Below, one piece after another: positions 41,899 to 51,448 of a stretch of 53,033 nt of DNA. The notes beneath the pieces were generated by a model. It worked only from the letters and a program-made list of their open reading frames with translations, was not told where the DNA came from and searched no databases. Position 1 is the stretch's first letter; each line of letters opens with the position of its first letter. The translations under genes were made by a program, and so were the position numbers. Source of the stretch: Hyphomicrobiales bacterium. GTDB taxonomy: Bacteria > Pseudomonadota > Alphaproteobacteria > Rhizobiales > Rhizobiaceae. Location of the stretch: contig UBTA01000035.1 in NCBI GenBank assembly GCA_900468065.1, forward strand, positions 2,145-55,177, written 5' to 3'.

Positions 41899-44460
41899 TC
41901 AGCTCTTCGGCTTCAGGTTTTCCGGGTCATAGAGCGGCTTGTAGCCGATCCCGACCACCTCGACCGGGTAGGTCTCGGCAAAATACTCGATGTTCAGCTT
42001 GCGGCCCACCTGGCAATAGGCATGAGGAAGATAGGTGAGTGCGATGTTCTTGCCGATGGTCGGGCCAAACGCGATGGAGGTCGTGTAGGAACGCCGGCCG
42101 AGGTCGTCGATCAGCACCGCACCGGTTTCAGGGTCCATGACCGGCAGGTTGCCGAGCGGGTAGCGCTTCACCCCGGTCTTGTCGGTGTTTTCCGTCATCA
42201 AGAGCGTGCAGAGCATGGCGGGCTGATGTTCGCGCGCCTTATACTCCAGATGTTTCTCCTTTCCGCGGAAGTCGGCTTCCTTAACCTTCGGGCGGGCAAG
42301 GTCGGCCTCGATGAGGTTGTACTGGGTGAGAAGGTCCGCATTCTGCAGACGCAGGCTCTTTTCCATGCGGCGCGAATTGGCATAGGTCTCGACACCGAAG
42401 GCCATGACGCCGGTTGCCCGCAGTGCATCCCAGACAGCCAGGCCGTCCTCGTATTTCATGTGCAGTTCCCAGCCCTGCTCGCCAACATAGGAGATGCGGA
42501 AGGCGGTCACCGGCTTGCCGCCGATCTCGATCTGCTTGATCGCGGCGAAGGCGAAGTTTTCCGCATCAAGCCTCGACGGATCGGTGACGACCTTCTTCAG
42601 CGTCTCGCGGGCATTCGGCCCCCAGATGCCGATGGTGATGAATTTTTCGGTCACATCGGTGATGGTGACATCAAGGCCCCGGTCTTGCGCAACGCGGCGC
42701 ATGTAGTGGAAGTCGCGCGGGCCGGCGTCGGCGCCGTTGATCAGACGGCAGCGGTCGGCCATGCGGATGACGGTGAAGTCGGCGCGCACCATGCCCTCGT
42801 CATCGAGGAAGTGGGTGTAGATGCCCTTGCCGATATTGCCGTCGCCGCCGATCTTGGCAGCGCACAGCCATTCGAGCAGCTCGACATGATCCGGTCCCTC
42901 GATGTCCACCATATGGAAATGCGAGAGGTTGACGATGCCGCAATCGTCGGTCATCGCGAGATGCTCGGCGTTGGAGACGCGCCAGAAGTGGCGATTGTCC
43001 CACTCGTTTTCGCGCACCGGAACCTTGTCGCCATATTTTTCCAGGAGATGCTCGTTGGCGGCGTAGCCGTGGGCACGCTCCCAGCCGCCGAGTTCCATGA
43101 AATAGCCGCCGAGTTCCTTTTCGCGTTCGTAGAACGGTGAACGTTTGATGTTGCGCCCGGTACCGTAAGGCTCGCGGTTGTGTACGGCCGGGAAATAGAT
43201 TTTCTGCGCGGCCTCGTAGGTGCGGCCCTCGATAAATTTTTCTTCCAGCTGGTGCGGGTAGAAGCGCGCATAATCGATACTGTTGTGGTCGACCTCGGTG
43301 CGCCCATCCGTCATCCAGTCGGCAATCAGCTTGCCGTAGCCGGGGCCGTCCTTGACCCAGATGGCAACGCAGTACCAGAGGCCGCGCACCTTCTGGCTCT
43401 CGCCGCACGAGGCGCCGCCACCGGCGGAGACTTGCAGCAGACCGTTGAACGAGTGGCTTTCATTATAGCCGAGCTCACCCAAAATCGGCGTCAGCTCCAT
43501 GGCGCGTTCGAGCGGTTCGAGGATCTGCTCCATGTCGAGGTCGCGCTGCGATGGCGACAGGCGCGCCTCATGCTTTTCCAGAATGTCGCGCGGGTGGCAG
43601 AGGCGTGGATTGGTGGTCTCGTAGTAACCCCACTCGATCTGACCGCCCTCTGTGGTCTTCGGGTCGCCAGTATCGCGCATATAGGCGGAGTTGCCCTGGT
43701 CGCGCATCAGCGGAAAGCCGATTTCCTTGCCGGTGCCTTCGAATTCGTTGTACGGGCCGAAAAAGGTGAGCGGGTGATCGACCGGCATGACCGGCAGGTC
43801 CTCGCCGACCATTTCGGCAATCAGGCGGCCCCAGATGCCGGCGCAGACGATGACGTGGTCAGCCATGATCGTGCCGCGATGGGTGACGACACCCTTGATA
43901 CGGCCACCCTCGACGATCAGCGACTTCGCCGGCGTGTTGCCGTAGACCTGCAGCTTGCCCGATTTTTCTGCAGCATCGACCAGTTTTCCGGCCACGGTCT
44001 GCGAGCGCGGCACGACAAGGCCGGCGTCGGGATCGAACAGGCCGCCCATCACCTGATCTTCCTCGATCAGCGGGAACAATTGTTTGATTTCAGCCGGCGA
44101 GACATAGTGCGCGCGGGTGCCAAAAGCCTTGGCGGAGGACAGCTTGCGCTTGATCTCTTCCATCCAGGTGTCATCGCCAGTTCGCGCAACTTCGAGGCCG
44201 CCGATACGGGCGTAGTGGCCCATCTTCTCGTAGAAATCGATCGAATACTGGGTCGTCCAGACCGAGAGATAATCGTGGCTGGTCGTGTAGCAGAAGTCGG
44301 ACGCATGCGCGGTCGAACCGACGTCGGTCGGAATGCCCGACTTGTCGATACCGACGATATCGTCCCATCCACGCTCGATCAGGTGATGGGCAATCGACGC
44401 ACCGACGATGCCCCCCAACCCGATGATGACTACCTTCGCCTTTTGCGGAAACTCTGCCAT
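41899..44460 (-). CDS. FAD-dependent dimethylglycine/sarcosine dehydrogenase-type oxidoreductase with GcvT-like folate domain
   Basis: The 853-residue protein has an N-terminal FAD domain (VIIGLGGIVGASIAHHL, GIDKSG, GSTAHASDF), a middle FAO-type region, a GcvT-like aminomethyltransferase domain (about 430-725) and its C-terminal barrel (to about 845). This is the layout of dimethylglycine and sarcosine dehydrogenases, which oxidise N-methyl groups and pass formaldehyde-level carbon to THF. His in the GSTAHAS stretch may correspond to a flavin-linking or active-site His; uncertain. Substrate could be dimethylglycine, sarcosine or N-methylproline. It is transcribed alone. It would act on the product left after Bmt or MttB-type demethylation of glycine betaine. 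Confidence 0.87.
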   Translation of the reverse strand: MAEFPQKAKVVIIGLGGIVGASIAHHLIERGWDDIVGIDKSGIPTDVGSTAHASDFCYTTSHDYLSVWTTQYSIDFYEKMGHYARIGGLEVARTGDDTWMEEIKRKLSSAKAFGTRAHYVSPAEIKQLFPLIEEDQVMGGLFDPDAGLVVPRSQTVAGKLVDAAEKSGKLQVYGNTPAKSLIVEGGRIKGVVTHRGTIMADHVIVCAGIWGRLIAEMVGEDLPVMPVDHPLTFFGPYNEFEGTGKEIGFPLMRDQGNSAYMRDTGDPKTTEGGQIEWGYYETTNPRLCHPRDILEKHEARLSPSQRDLDMEQILEPLERAMELTPILGELGYNESHSFNGLLQVSAGGGASCGESQKVRGLWYCVAIWVKDGPGYGKLIADWMTDGRTEVDHNSIDYARFYPHQLEEKFIEGRTYEAAQKIYFPAVHNREPYGTGRNIKRSPFYEREKELGGYFMELGGWERAHGYAANEHLLEKYGDKVPVRENEWDNRHFWRVSNAEHLAMTDDCGIVNLSHFHMVDIEGPDHVELLEWLCAAKIGGDGNIGKGIYTHFLDDEGMVRADFTVIRMADRCRLINGADAGPRDFHYMRRVAQDRGLDVTITDVTEKFITIGIWGPNARETLKKVVTDPSRLDAENFAFAAIKQIEIGGKPVTAFRISYVGEQGWELHMKYEDGLAVWDALRATGVMAFGVETYANSRRMEKSLRLQNADLLTQYNLIEADLARPKVKEADFRGKEKHLEYKAREHQPAMLCTLLMTENTDKTGVKRYPLGNLPVMDPETGAVLIDDLGRRSYTTSIAFGPTIGKNIALTYLPHAYCQVGRKLNIEYFAETYPVEVVGIGYKPLYDPENLKPKS

Positions 44461-44524
44461 TGCGTGCGACCCTGATTGAATATTGAAACCGGATTTTAGA
44501 GTTTGCGCCGACGACAGTAGAGCC

Positions 44525-44535
44525 TGTCTACGACA
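44525..44535. promoter_or_regulatory. TGTC-TAC-GACA inverted repeat upstream of the oxidoreductase gene
   Basis: TGTC and GACA are perfect arms with a TAC spacer, 65 bp upstream of the start. The TACGACAT part resembles the GCGACAT elements upstream of the GlxA-type regulator. The motif is short, so chance is a fair explanation. Confidence 0.25.
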
Positions 44536-44679
44536 TAATCATCATGTTGCACGACCAGAGCCGGGCAGTCCGCAAATTGGATGGAGCAACGGTTGCACGA
44601 TGGAGCCTGTTTACATGGAAGCACGCAGGTGAACACCGGCCCGATCCGTGGATACTCACCGTTTGACCAATCGAGACCA

Positions 44680-47217
44680 TCAATCCTTGTCGCCCACTGC
44701 ATCGACGGTGACGCGCCTTGGCCGCCTTTGCGTTCCACTGCGCCTGAAAGCTTCCTCGGCAGGCTGTGCCGTCTCCGCCGGACCAGCGGCGCCACTCTGT
44801 TGCGCCACCGCATCGGATTCCGGGCCAGGCGGCAGCGGTTCCGGCTCCAGCTCTTCTTTCGGAAAAGGCGCGCCGAGCCCCTCGTCCTTGAACCGCTCGT
44901 AGATCGCCAGGCGCAGATCGTTGCGCACGCCGTTGCCGTTGACGATGTCGGCGAGGTAGACACGCAATTCGAACGTCATGGTCGCGTCGCCGAAAGCACT
45001 GAACACCGCCTGCGGTTCCGGGTTCTTCAAGACCAGCGGATGCGTGGCGGCAATCTGCAGCAGCGTATCCATGACCTGCCGCGGCGCGCTGTTGTAGCTG
45101 ACGGTCACCGGTATGTCGGAGCGGCCAAGCTTGTTCTTGTGCGTCCAGTTGCCGACGGACGCGTTGATGAACAGCGAGTTCGGCACCATGATCGTCTGGC
45201 GCTGGAAGGTCTCGATCTCGGTTGCGCGAACGGAGATGCGCTTGACGAAGCCTTCGGTGGTCCCTGTAACCACCCAGTCGCCCACCTTGAACGGCCGCTC
45301 GACGAGAAGGATAAGCCCCGAGACGAAATTGGAGACGATGTTCTGCAGACCAAAACCGACGCCGAGGGACAAGGCACCGGCGACGAGAGCCAGGCTCGAT
45401 AGATCGAACCCCGCCGCTGAAACGCCAATGAGGCCGGCAAGACCAATGCCGAGATAGCCGACACCCGTCTTGACGGAGTTGCGAACGCCGGTATCGACGC
45501 GGCTGCGCGCCATGACATTGCCGTCCAGCCAGCGCTGGAACCAGCGTGTGATAATGTAGCCGGCTGCAAACATCAGCATCCCGGCGAAAATGCCGACGAT
45601 CGAGATCGTGATGCTGCCAATCTTGATTTCGGTGAAGATGCGGTAGGCCCAGGCTTCGATATCGGCGATCTGAAAGCCCCACTGCAGCAGGATCAGCGGA
45701 ATGAAGAACAGGACCACCAGCACATAGATGCCAAGACCGGCGGCAAGTCCCGCCTGGTCCAGGGCCACCTGCCCCAGCCCGAAGCGCTTTTCGAGATAAC
45801 GCCCAACGACCGTATCGGCGAGCGCATTCTGCTTGGCGACCGCCTTGCCGGTGAGAATGCCGATATACATCGTCACCAGGATGGCACCGGTCATGACAAT
45901 CTGCGTGGCGATGAAGCGGGCAAGCCCGACATAGCCCCCCAACGTTGCAATGATCAGGGCAACACCCGTCAGAACAAACAGCAGTTTGACGGCCCGTGGC
46001 CACGGCCTGCCCTGGCCATCCAGCGTCTCACCAGCAGGAACAATCGGCTTGATCAGCGACATCGCCATCAGGATCAGGCCGATAATGATCGAGGCAATCA
46101 GGCTCTTGACCACAGTGAAGACGACGGGCGAGCCCATCACTTCGCTGATCGTGCCCGCCAGATAATCAAGCCCGTTGACGACCGTCATGGCGAAGATCGA
46201 CCACACGAGCAGGCGCGCGCCGCGATCGGAAACCCGCACCAGCCGCCAGGCATTTTGCTTGGGCGCCAGAACGGCGTTAGAAAGCGTCGAGACGAACATC
46301 AATGCGACGCAGATTGCCAGAGTGACCGATATGATCGGTGCAATATCCGGCCGCAGCACCTTGAAGACCTGCAGGAAAAAATAACTGGTGGAGGCAAAGA
46401 CGCCCATCGCCAGGGTCGGGATCATTGTCGACCAGAAAGCCACAGAAAGGCGAGTAATATAGCCCGGTTCCTCGCTGACGGCCTGGCGATCAATGAGCGG
46501 GAAAAACACCCTGCGTGTTACGGCAAGCAGGACGAGTGCGGCGCAAAGAGACAGAAACAACGCCGAAAGAAGCTGCAGACGCTTGAAGTTCCAGGCAAAT
46601 GTCAGCCAGCTACCGACGGTACGCGTAAAAGCCTGCCGTTCCTCGCTGATCGCGGCGATAGCGTCCATCACCATCGAACCGTTGATATCGGTATGCTTGA
46701 GCAGCGTGTTGCTGAACAGCGCCCGCCGCGTGGCGGTGATGCCGTTGGAGAGCTTGGTTGCCCTGATCGAGAGGTCTTCGGCAGTTCCAGTCAGGGCGTT
46801 GATTTCACCGCGCTCCGCCAGAAGACGCTTGCGCTCCTGGGTCACGACATCGGCTTCGGGAGGAGCACCTTCCGCCGGCGGATCGCCAAGTTCGGTCAGA
46901 CGCGCCTTGATTTCGTCCAGACGCGGCCGTGTCGCGACCGAAATGCCGATGATCTGCTTGGCTGCGGCGTCGACCTCGACCTTCAACTCGGCCAGACGGC
47001 TGTCGTCATCCTTGGCCTGTGTTGCCAGATCGCCAAGGCGTTCGAGGTTCTTGCGGGCGGCCTCCAGCTGTTGGGCGGCCTGCGCCTGCGGGCTTGCCGC
47101 CTCCGGTGCCGGCTGTTGAGCGGAATTAACCGCCGGCTGCTGCGCCATGACCGGCACACTGGCAGCAAACATCCACAAACACAGAAAGGCGGCAAAGAGT
47201 TTCGACATCATCGGCAA
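44680..47217 (-). CDS. MscS-family mechanosensitive channel with DUF3772 N-terminal domain
   Basis: The 845-residue protein has a signal peptide (LFAAFLCLWMFAASVPVMA), a periplasmic coiled-coil/DUF3772 part (to about 210), about ten transmembrane helices and a C-terminal MscS core. The core shows the pore helix GALSLGVGFGLQNIVSNFVSGL and the beta domain (VGDWVVTGTTEGFVKRISVR, PNSLFINASVGNW). It should protect the cell in osmotic downshock. A TTG at 47217 has AAGGA at ideal spacing; the ATG at 47211 is the alternative. The C-terminal end is Pro/Glu-rich with a basic patch (RRSGTQRRPRRV). Confidence 0.9.
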   Translation of the reverse strand: MPMMSKLFAAFLCLWMFAASVPVMAQQPAVNSAQQPAPEAASPQAQAAQQLEAARKNLERLGDLATQAKDDDSRLAELKVEVDAAAKQIIGISVATRPRLDEIKARLTELGDPPAEGAPPEADVVTQERKRLLAERGEINALTGTAEDLSIRATKLSNGITATRRALFSNTLLKHTDINGSMVMDAIAAISEERQAFTRTVGSWLTFAWNFKRLQLLSALFLSLCAALVLLAVTRRVFFPLIDRQAVSEEPGYITRLSVAFWSTMIPTLAMGVFASTSYFFLQVFKVLRPDIAPIISVTLAICVALMFVSTLSNAVLAPKQNAWRLVRVSDRGARLLVWSIFAMTVVNGLDYLAGTISEVMGSPVVFTVVKSLIASIIIGLILMAMSLIKPIVPAGETLDGQGRPWPRAVKLLFVLTGVALIIATLGGYVGLARFIATQIVMTGAILVTMYIGILTGKAVAKQNALADTVVGRYLEKRFGLGQVALDQAGLAAGLGIYVLVVLFFIPLILLQWGFQIADIEAWAYRIFTEIKIGSITISIVGIFAGMLMFAAGYIITRWFQRWLDGNVMARSRVDTGVRNSVKTGVGYLGIGLAGLIGVSAAGFDLSSLALVAGALSLGVGFGLQNIVSNFVSGLILLVERPFKVGDWVVTGTTEGFVKRISVRATEIETFQRQTIMVPNSLFINASVGNWTHKNKLGRSDIPVTVSYNSAPRQVMDTLLQIAATHPLVLKNPEPQAVFSAFGDATMTFELRVYLADIVNGNGVRNDLRLAIYERFKDEGLGAPFPKEELEPEPLPPGPESDAVAQQSGAAGPAETAQPAEEAFRRSGTQRRPRRVTVDAVGDKD

Positions 47218-47359
47218 TCACATATCCTTTTTCCGGCAGGCCGCACCCTCGAACAGAATCGCGGCGCCGCGCGGACAGTTTGGCGTTCCATAGGCCGGGC
47301 AGCAGCCAGATGCAAAATCGGATTGCCGGCTTCCCGCACTCCGTTATCGCCCAAACAGG

Positions 47360-47920
47360 TCAAAAACTTGATCCCGGTTGAGAGAGGAACGCGACCTCCG
47401 CCGGCGTGGAAACCCGTCCCAAAATCGCATTGCGATGGGGGAATCGGCCAAACTGGCGAATGACCTCGCGGTGCCGGATGGCATAATCCAGATAATTGGC
47501 ATCACCCAGATCCGTGAAAAGCGCCACCGACCGGGTCTGATCGACAAGATTTTCAGAATGTTCGAACGGCAAGTAAAGGAAGACGCGCTGATCGACGGAT
47601 AGGCCGCTATCCGCCCCCGCTTCGAGCGCAAGAGCCGCCTCCCGCAAGGCGAGACCGTCGGTCGCAAAGGCAAGCGGCGTCCCTCGATACATATTGCGTG
47701 GCATCTGGTCGAACAGAACGATGGTGGCAAGCCGGCGGATCGGTGTGGCACGCCATTCCGGTGGAACCCCGCGCGCCAATTCCAGATGCGTCAAGCGGAA
47801 ACGCTGTTCGCATTGGCTGTCGAGCGACGGATGCGGCTTGAACCAGTCCTGCGGTTGCAACTCGTCGAACCAGAACGATAAAATATCGTCCGGTGTACAT
47901 ATACCGACAGTGTCCACCAT
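47360..47920 (-). CDS. DUF924 family protein
   Basis: The protein (186 residues from this ATG) matches DUF924: ILSFWFDELQPQDWFKPHPS, LATIVLFDQMPRNMYRGTPL, FLYLPFEHSENL and a FPHRNAILGR end. The fold is TPR-like and the function unknown. The ATG at 47920 was chosen over 47929 because AGAGGA sits at usable distance only from it. It is 142 bp upstream-facing from the channel gene on the same strand and could share its transcript, but no link is evident. Confidence 0.87.
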   Translation of the reverse strand: MVDTVGICTPDDILSFWFDELQPQDWFKPHPSLDSQCEQRFRLTHLELARGVPPEWRATPIRRLATIVLFDQMPRNMYRGTPLAFATDGLALREAALALEAGADSGLSVDQRVFLYLPFEHSENLVDQTRSVALFTDLGDANYLDYAIRHREVIRQFGRFPHRNAILGRVSTPAEVAFLSQPGSSF

Positions 47921-48185
47921 ATTTCTCATTCCTCTTCAATCACACAGCAGCGTGGCGCGGCATTATCGCCCGGTCCATTGTGCCGGCGGCCTGTTTCACA
48001 TGCAATTTCGGCGTTACCACGGCGAATATCAGCTTCCCGCGCATTTGCCGAGAGAGCCTGCCGCAGAGCCCGGAATACCAGCCAGCAGCGAGATCGGCGG
48101 CTTGAACCGGCAAGCTGGAAAATCATCGCAGAAACGTTATGTCAAAGATGGAAGGGATCAGGTGATCCCGGTCGGGAGTTCGACA

Positions 48186-48473
48186 ATGAAAAAAATGATC
48201 GTTGCGGCCCTTGCCGCCCTGTTTTTAGCCTCCTGCGTCGAGACGCAATCCCATGGTGGATCCTATCGCGGGCCGGAGCCCATTCCCGGTAGCATCACTT
48301 ATGGCGGCCAGCCCCGAACCAAGCTCAGGAAAGCGCCGGTCGGCAGCACCCTGCACAACAATTTCTACGGCCCTTACGGCGAGCGGATTGAAGAGACCTA
48401 CATGGTCATGCCCGACCGGTCGCTGAAGCTGGTGGCGCGCCGCCGCGGCTTTATCGGTTTCCCCTACGATTGA
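48186..48473 (+). CDS. Small lipoprotein, 95 aa
   Basis: The start MKKMIVAALAALFLASC is a lipoprotein signal with Cys17 as lipidation site. The mature part contains GSITYGGQPRTKLRKAPVGS and a C-terminal LVARRRGFIGFPYD. GGGAG precedes the ATG. I recognise no named family; similar short lipoproteins are common in rhizobia. Confidence 0.78.
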   Translation: MKKMIVAALAALFLASCVETQSHGGSYRGPEPIPGSITYGGQPRTKLRKAPVGSTLHNNFYGPYGERIEETYMVMPDRSLKLVARRRGFIGFPYD

Positions 48474-48666
48474 CGTTCCGCGATCGGCAATGGCGTGGTA
48501 ACTTATTCCTGAGAACGGATCGTCATGGCCGATCCGAGGCAAATGATTTCGATATTGTGCCGTGCCAAGAGCAGGACTTTCTCCGGCTGCACGCGCAAAG
48601 GGAAAGTTCTGCGTTATAATATCCCACCTAATGAATAGAGTATGCCTGCTAACAACGGAGGTAGAC

Positions 48667-49692
48667 ATGCGAGCGAAACAACTCACGAAATTCTTTACGG
48701 TGGCACTTCTCGCCTCCAGCATCCAGATCGGCGGGCTGGGCGTTGCTTTCGCCGACACGACGATTCTCAATGTCTCCTACGATCCGACGCGCGAACTCTA
48801 CAAGGATTTCAATGCGGCCTTCGCTGAAAAGTGGAAGACGGATACGGGTGAGACAGTGACGATTCAGACGTCACATGGTGGGTCCGGCAAGCAGGCGCGC
48901 TCGGTCATCGACGGGCTGGAAGCCGACGTCGTGACGCTGGCGCTTGAAGCCGATATCGACGCAATCGCCAAGGAAACCGGCAAGATCCCGGCGGACTGGA
49001 AGACGAAGTTCGAAAACAACAGCGCTCCCTACACCTCGACGATCGTTTTCCTGGTACGCAAGGGCAACCCGAAGGGCATCAAGGACTGGGGCGATCTGGT
49101 CAAGGACGATATCCAGGTGATCACGCCAAACCCGAAGACATCGGGCGGTGCACGCTGGAACTTCCTGGCAGCCTGGGCCTGGGCACGCGCAGCCAATGGC
49201 GGAGACGACACCAAGGCGCAGGAATATGTCACGGATCTGTTCAAGCACGTCCCGGTCCTCGATACCGGTGCACGCGGCTCGACGACCACCTTCGTGCAGC
49301 GTGGTCTCGGCGACGTCCTGATCGCTTGGGAAAACGAAGCCTATCTGTCGTTGGAAGAACTCGGCCCCGACAAATTTGATATCGTCACGCCGACGATCTC
49401 GATCAAGGCAGAACCGCCGGTGGCGCTGGTCGATGGCAATGTCGATGCCAAGGGCACACGCAAGGTGGCGGAAGCCTATCTGCAGTACCTTTACTCGGAT
49501 GTCGGCCAGAAGATCGCAGCCAAACACTTTTATCGCCCCTTCAAGCCTGAAGTCGCCGATCCGAATGACATCAAACGATTTGCCGATGTGAAGCTCGTCA
49601 CTATTGACGAATTCGGCGGATGGAAGGAAGCTCAGCCAAAATATTTTGGGGACGGTGGGCTGTTTGACCAGATCTACAAGCCGGGGCAATAA
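48667..49692 (+). CDS. Sulfate ABC transporter, periplasmic binding protein
   Basis: The 341-residue protein has a signal peptide (to about AFA-DTT) and the sulfate-binding family pattern: LNVSYDPTRELYKDFNAAF, SHGGSGKQARSVIDGLEADV, PNPKTSGGARWNFLAAWAW and a KPEVA tail. The backbone sites around SHGGSGKQ and TSGGAR bind sulfate without charge pairs in this family. ACGGAGGT just before the ATG at 48667 decides the start against an upstream one at 48562. A TATAAT sits at 48615-48620, but no matching -35 was found. First gene of the operon; whether it is Sbp or CysP is not resolved. Confidence 0.92.
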   Translation: MRAKQLTKFFTVALLASSIQIGGLGVAFADTTILNVSYDPTRELYKDFNAAFAEKWKTDTGETVTIQTSHGGSGKQARSVIDGLEADVVTLALEADIDAIAKETGKIPADWKTKFENNSAPYTSTIVFLVRKGNPKGIKDWGDLVKDDIQVITPNPKTSGGARWNFLAAWAWARAANGGDDTKAQEYVTDLFKHVPVLDTGARGSTTTFVQRGLGDVLIAWENEAYLSLEELGPDKFDIVTPTISIKAEPPVALVDGNVDAKGTRKVAEAYLQYLYSDVGQKIAAKHFYRPFKPEVADPNDIKRFADVKLVTIDEFGGWKEAQPKYFGDGGLFDQIYKPGQ

Positions 49693-49698
49693 AACTAT

Positions 49699-50556
49699 AT
49701 GACCGCACGCACAGCTTCGCTGTGGCAATTCAGACAGCCGAGCGTCATTCCGGGATTCGGATTGGCGCTCGGCGTTACTTTGTCATGGCTCATACTCATC
49801 ATTCTCATTCCCCTCTCCGGCCTTGCCTGGCGCTCGAGCGCATTGGGCTGGAGTACGTTCTGGGCGCTCGCGACTGATCAGCGCACGGTCAACGCCCTGC
49901 GCATCAGTTTCGGTACCGCCTTCGTCGCAGCTCTTATCAACGTCGTCTTCGGTGTCATTCTCGCCTGGGTGCTGGTGCGTTACCGGTTTCCGGGCAAGCG
50001 CATCATCGACGCCATGGTCGACCTGCCCTTCGCGCTCCCGACCGCCGTTGCCGGTATCGCACTGACGACGCTTTATGCGCCGAATGGCTGGATCGGCAGC
50101 CTTTTGGCGCCGCTCGGTATCAAGATCGCCTTCACGCCGATCGGCATCGTCTTTGCCCTGGTCTTCGTCGGCCTGCCCTTCGTTGTCAGAACCGTGCAGC
50201 CGATCATGGAAGAAATCGATAAGGAAGTGGAAGAGGCCGCAGCAACGCTGGGTGCCAATCGCTTCCAGACCATCAGCCGCGTGTTGCTGCCGGGGCTGGC
50301 ACCAGCGGTGCTGACCGGTTTTGCGCTGGCCTTTGCCCGCGGCGTCGGGGAATACGGCTCGGTCATCTTCATCGCCGGCAACCTTCCCTACATCTCGGAA
50401 ATCGCCCCGCTGCTGATCGTCATCCGTCTGGAAGAATTCAACTATCCGGCAGCGACGGCAATCGCTGCGATCATGCTGATGATCTCCTTCGTCATGCTTT
50501 TGATCATCAACACGATACAGGCCTGGAGCAGAAGGAGGTACGGCTATGGCGCATGA
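49699..50556 (+). CDS. cysT: Sulfate ABC transporter permease CysT
   Basis: The 285-residue membrane protein has about six helices and the EAA loop [40 protein letters not shown] is a CysT landmark. It forms the channel together with CysW. It starts 6 bp after the binding-protein stop and overlaps cysW by 11 nt. Confidence 0.94.
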   Translation: MTARTASLWQFRQPSVIPGFGLALGVTLSWLILIILIPLSGLAWRSSALGWSTFWALATDQRTVNALRISFGTAFVAALINVVFGVILAWVLVRYRFPGKRIIDAMVDLPFALPTAVAGIALTTLYAPNGWIGSLLAPLGIKIAFTPIGIVFALVFVGLPFVVRTVQPIMEEIDKEVEEAAATLGANRFQTISRVLLPGLAPAVLTGFALAFARGVGEYGSVIFIAGNLPYISEIAPLLIVIRLEEFNYPAATAIAAIMLMISFVMLLIINTIQAWSRRRYGYGA

Positions 50557-51433
50557 TGGCGCAACAACCGCCGGCACCGGAAACACCGAACTGGTCCGGG
50601 TCGCGACATCCGAACACCGGATGGCCCGCTATACCCTGATCGGTCTCGCCCTCTGTTTTGTCGGGCTCTTTCTCGTCCTGCCGCTGGCAGCAGTGTTCAC
50701 GGAAGCCTTCCGCAACGGTCCTGGTGAGTTCCTGACCGTATTGTCGGACCCCGAAACCTTTGCAGCGATCGAGTTGACGCTTCTCGTTGCCGTGATCGCC
50801 GTGCCGCTCAATCTGGTGTTCGGTATCGCCGCCGCATGGGCGATCGCCAAGTTCGAGTTCAAGGGCAAGGCCTTCCTCACCACCCTGATCGACCTGCCCT
50901 TCTCTGTTTCGCCAGTTATATCTGGTCTGGTGTTCATTCTGTTGTTCGGTTCCCACAGCCTGCTCGGACCCTGGCTGCAGCACCATGGCGTCCAGATCCT
51001 GTTCGCTGTACCCGGCATCGTTTTGGCGACCATCTTCGTCACTTTCCCCTTCGTTGCCCGCGAACTGATCCCCTTGATGCAGGAACAGGGCACCAGCGAC
51101 GAGGAGGCAGCTCTGTCACTGGGAGCAAGCGGTTGGCAGACCTTCTGGTATGTCACATTGCCCAACATCAAATGGGGCCTGCTCTATGGCGTCCTGCTCT
51201 GCAATGCCCGTGCGATGGGAGAGTTCGGCGCGGTCTCTGTTGTCTCCGGGCATATCCGTGGACTGACCAACACCATGCCGCTGCAGGTGGAAATCCTCTA
51301 CAATGAATATAACTTCGTTGCCGCCTTTGCCGTCGCAACGCTTCTCGCCCTGCTGGCTCTCGTCACCCTCGTTCTGAAGTCGCTGCTTGAAATGAAGTAC
51401 AGCGAACAGATCGCCGCCAGCCGCCGGCACTGA
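50546..51433 (+). CDS. cysW: Sulfate ABC transporter permease CysW
   Basis: The 295-residue membrane protein has about six helices and the EAA loop [40 protein letters not shown] and [20 protein letters not shown] are CysW landmarks. The 11-nt overlap with cysT points to coupled translation. Confidence 0.94.
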   Translation: MAHDGATTAGTGNTELVRVATSEHRMARYTLIGLALCFVGLFLVLPLAAVFTEAFRNGPGEFLTVLSDPETFAAIELTLLVAVIAVPLNLVFGIAAAWAIAKFEFKGKAFLTTLIDLPFSVSPVISGLVFILLFGSHSLLGPWLQHHGVQILFAVPGIVLATIFVTFPFVARELIPLMQEQGTSDEEAALSLGASGWQTFWYVTLPNIKWGLLYGVLLCNARAMGEFGAVSVVSGHIRGLTNTMPLQVEILYNEYNFVAAFAVATLLALLALVTLVLKSLLEMKYSEQIAASRRH

Positions 51434-51448
51434 AAGGTCAAAGTTGAA

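Noticed and set aside
41899-44475. Long plus-strand frames opposite the FAD oxidoreductase (42022-43140 and 43180-44475)
   Set aside because: Antisense shadows of a full-length conserved enzyme; no ribosome site and no recognisable domain.
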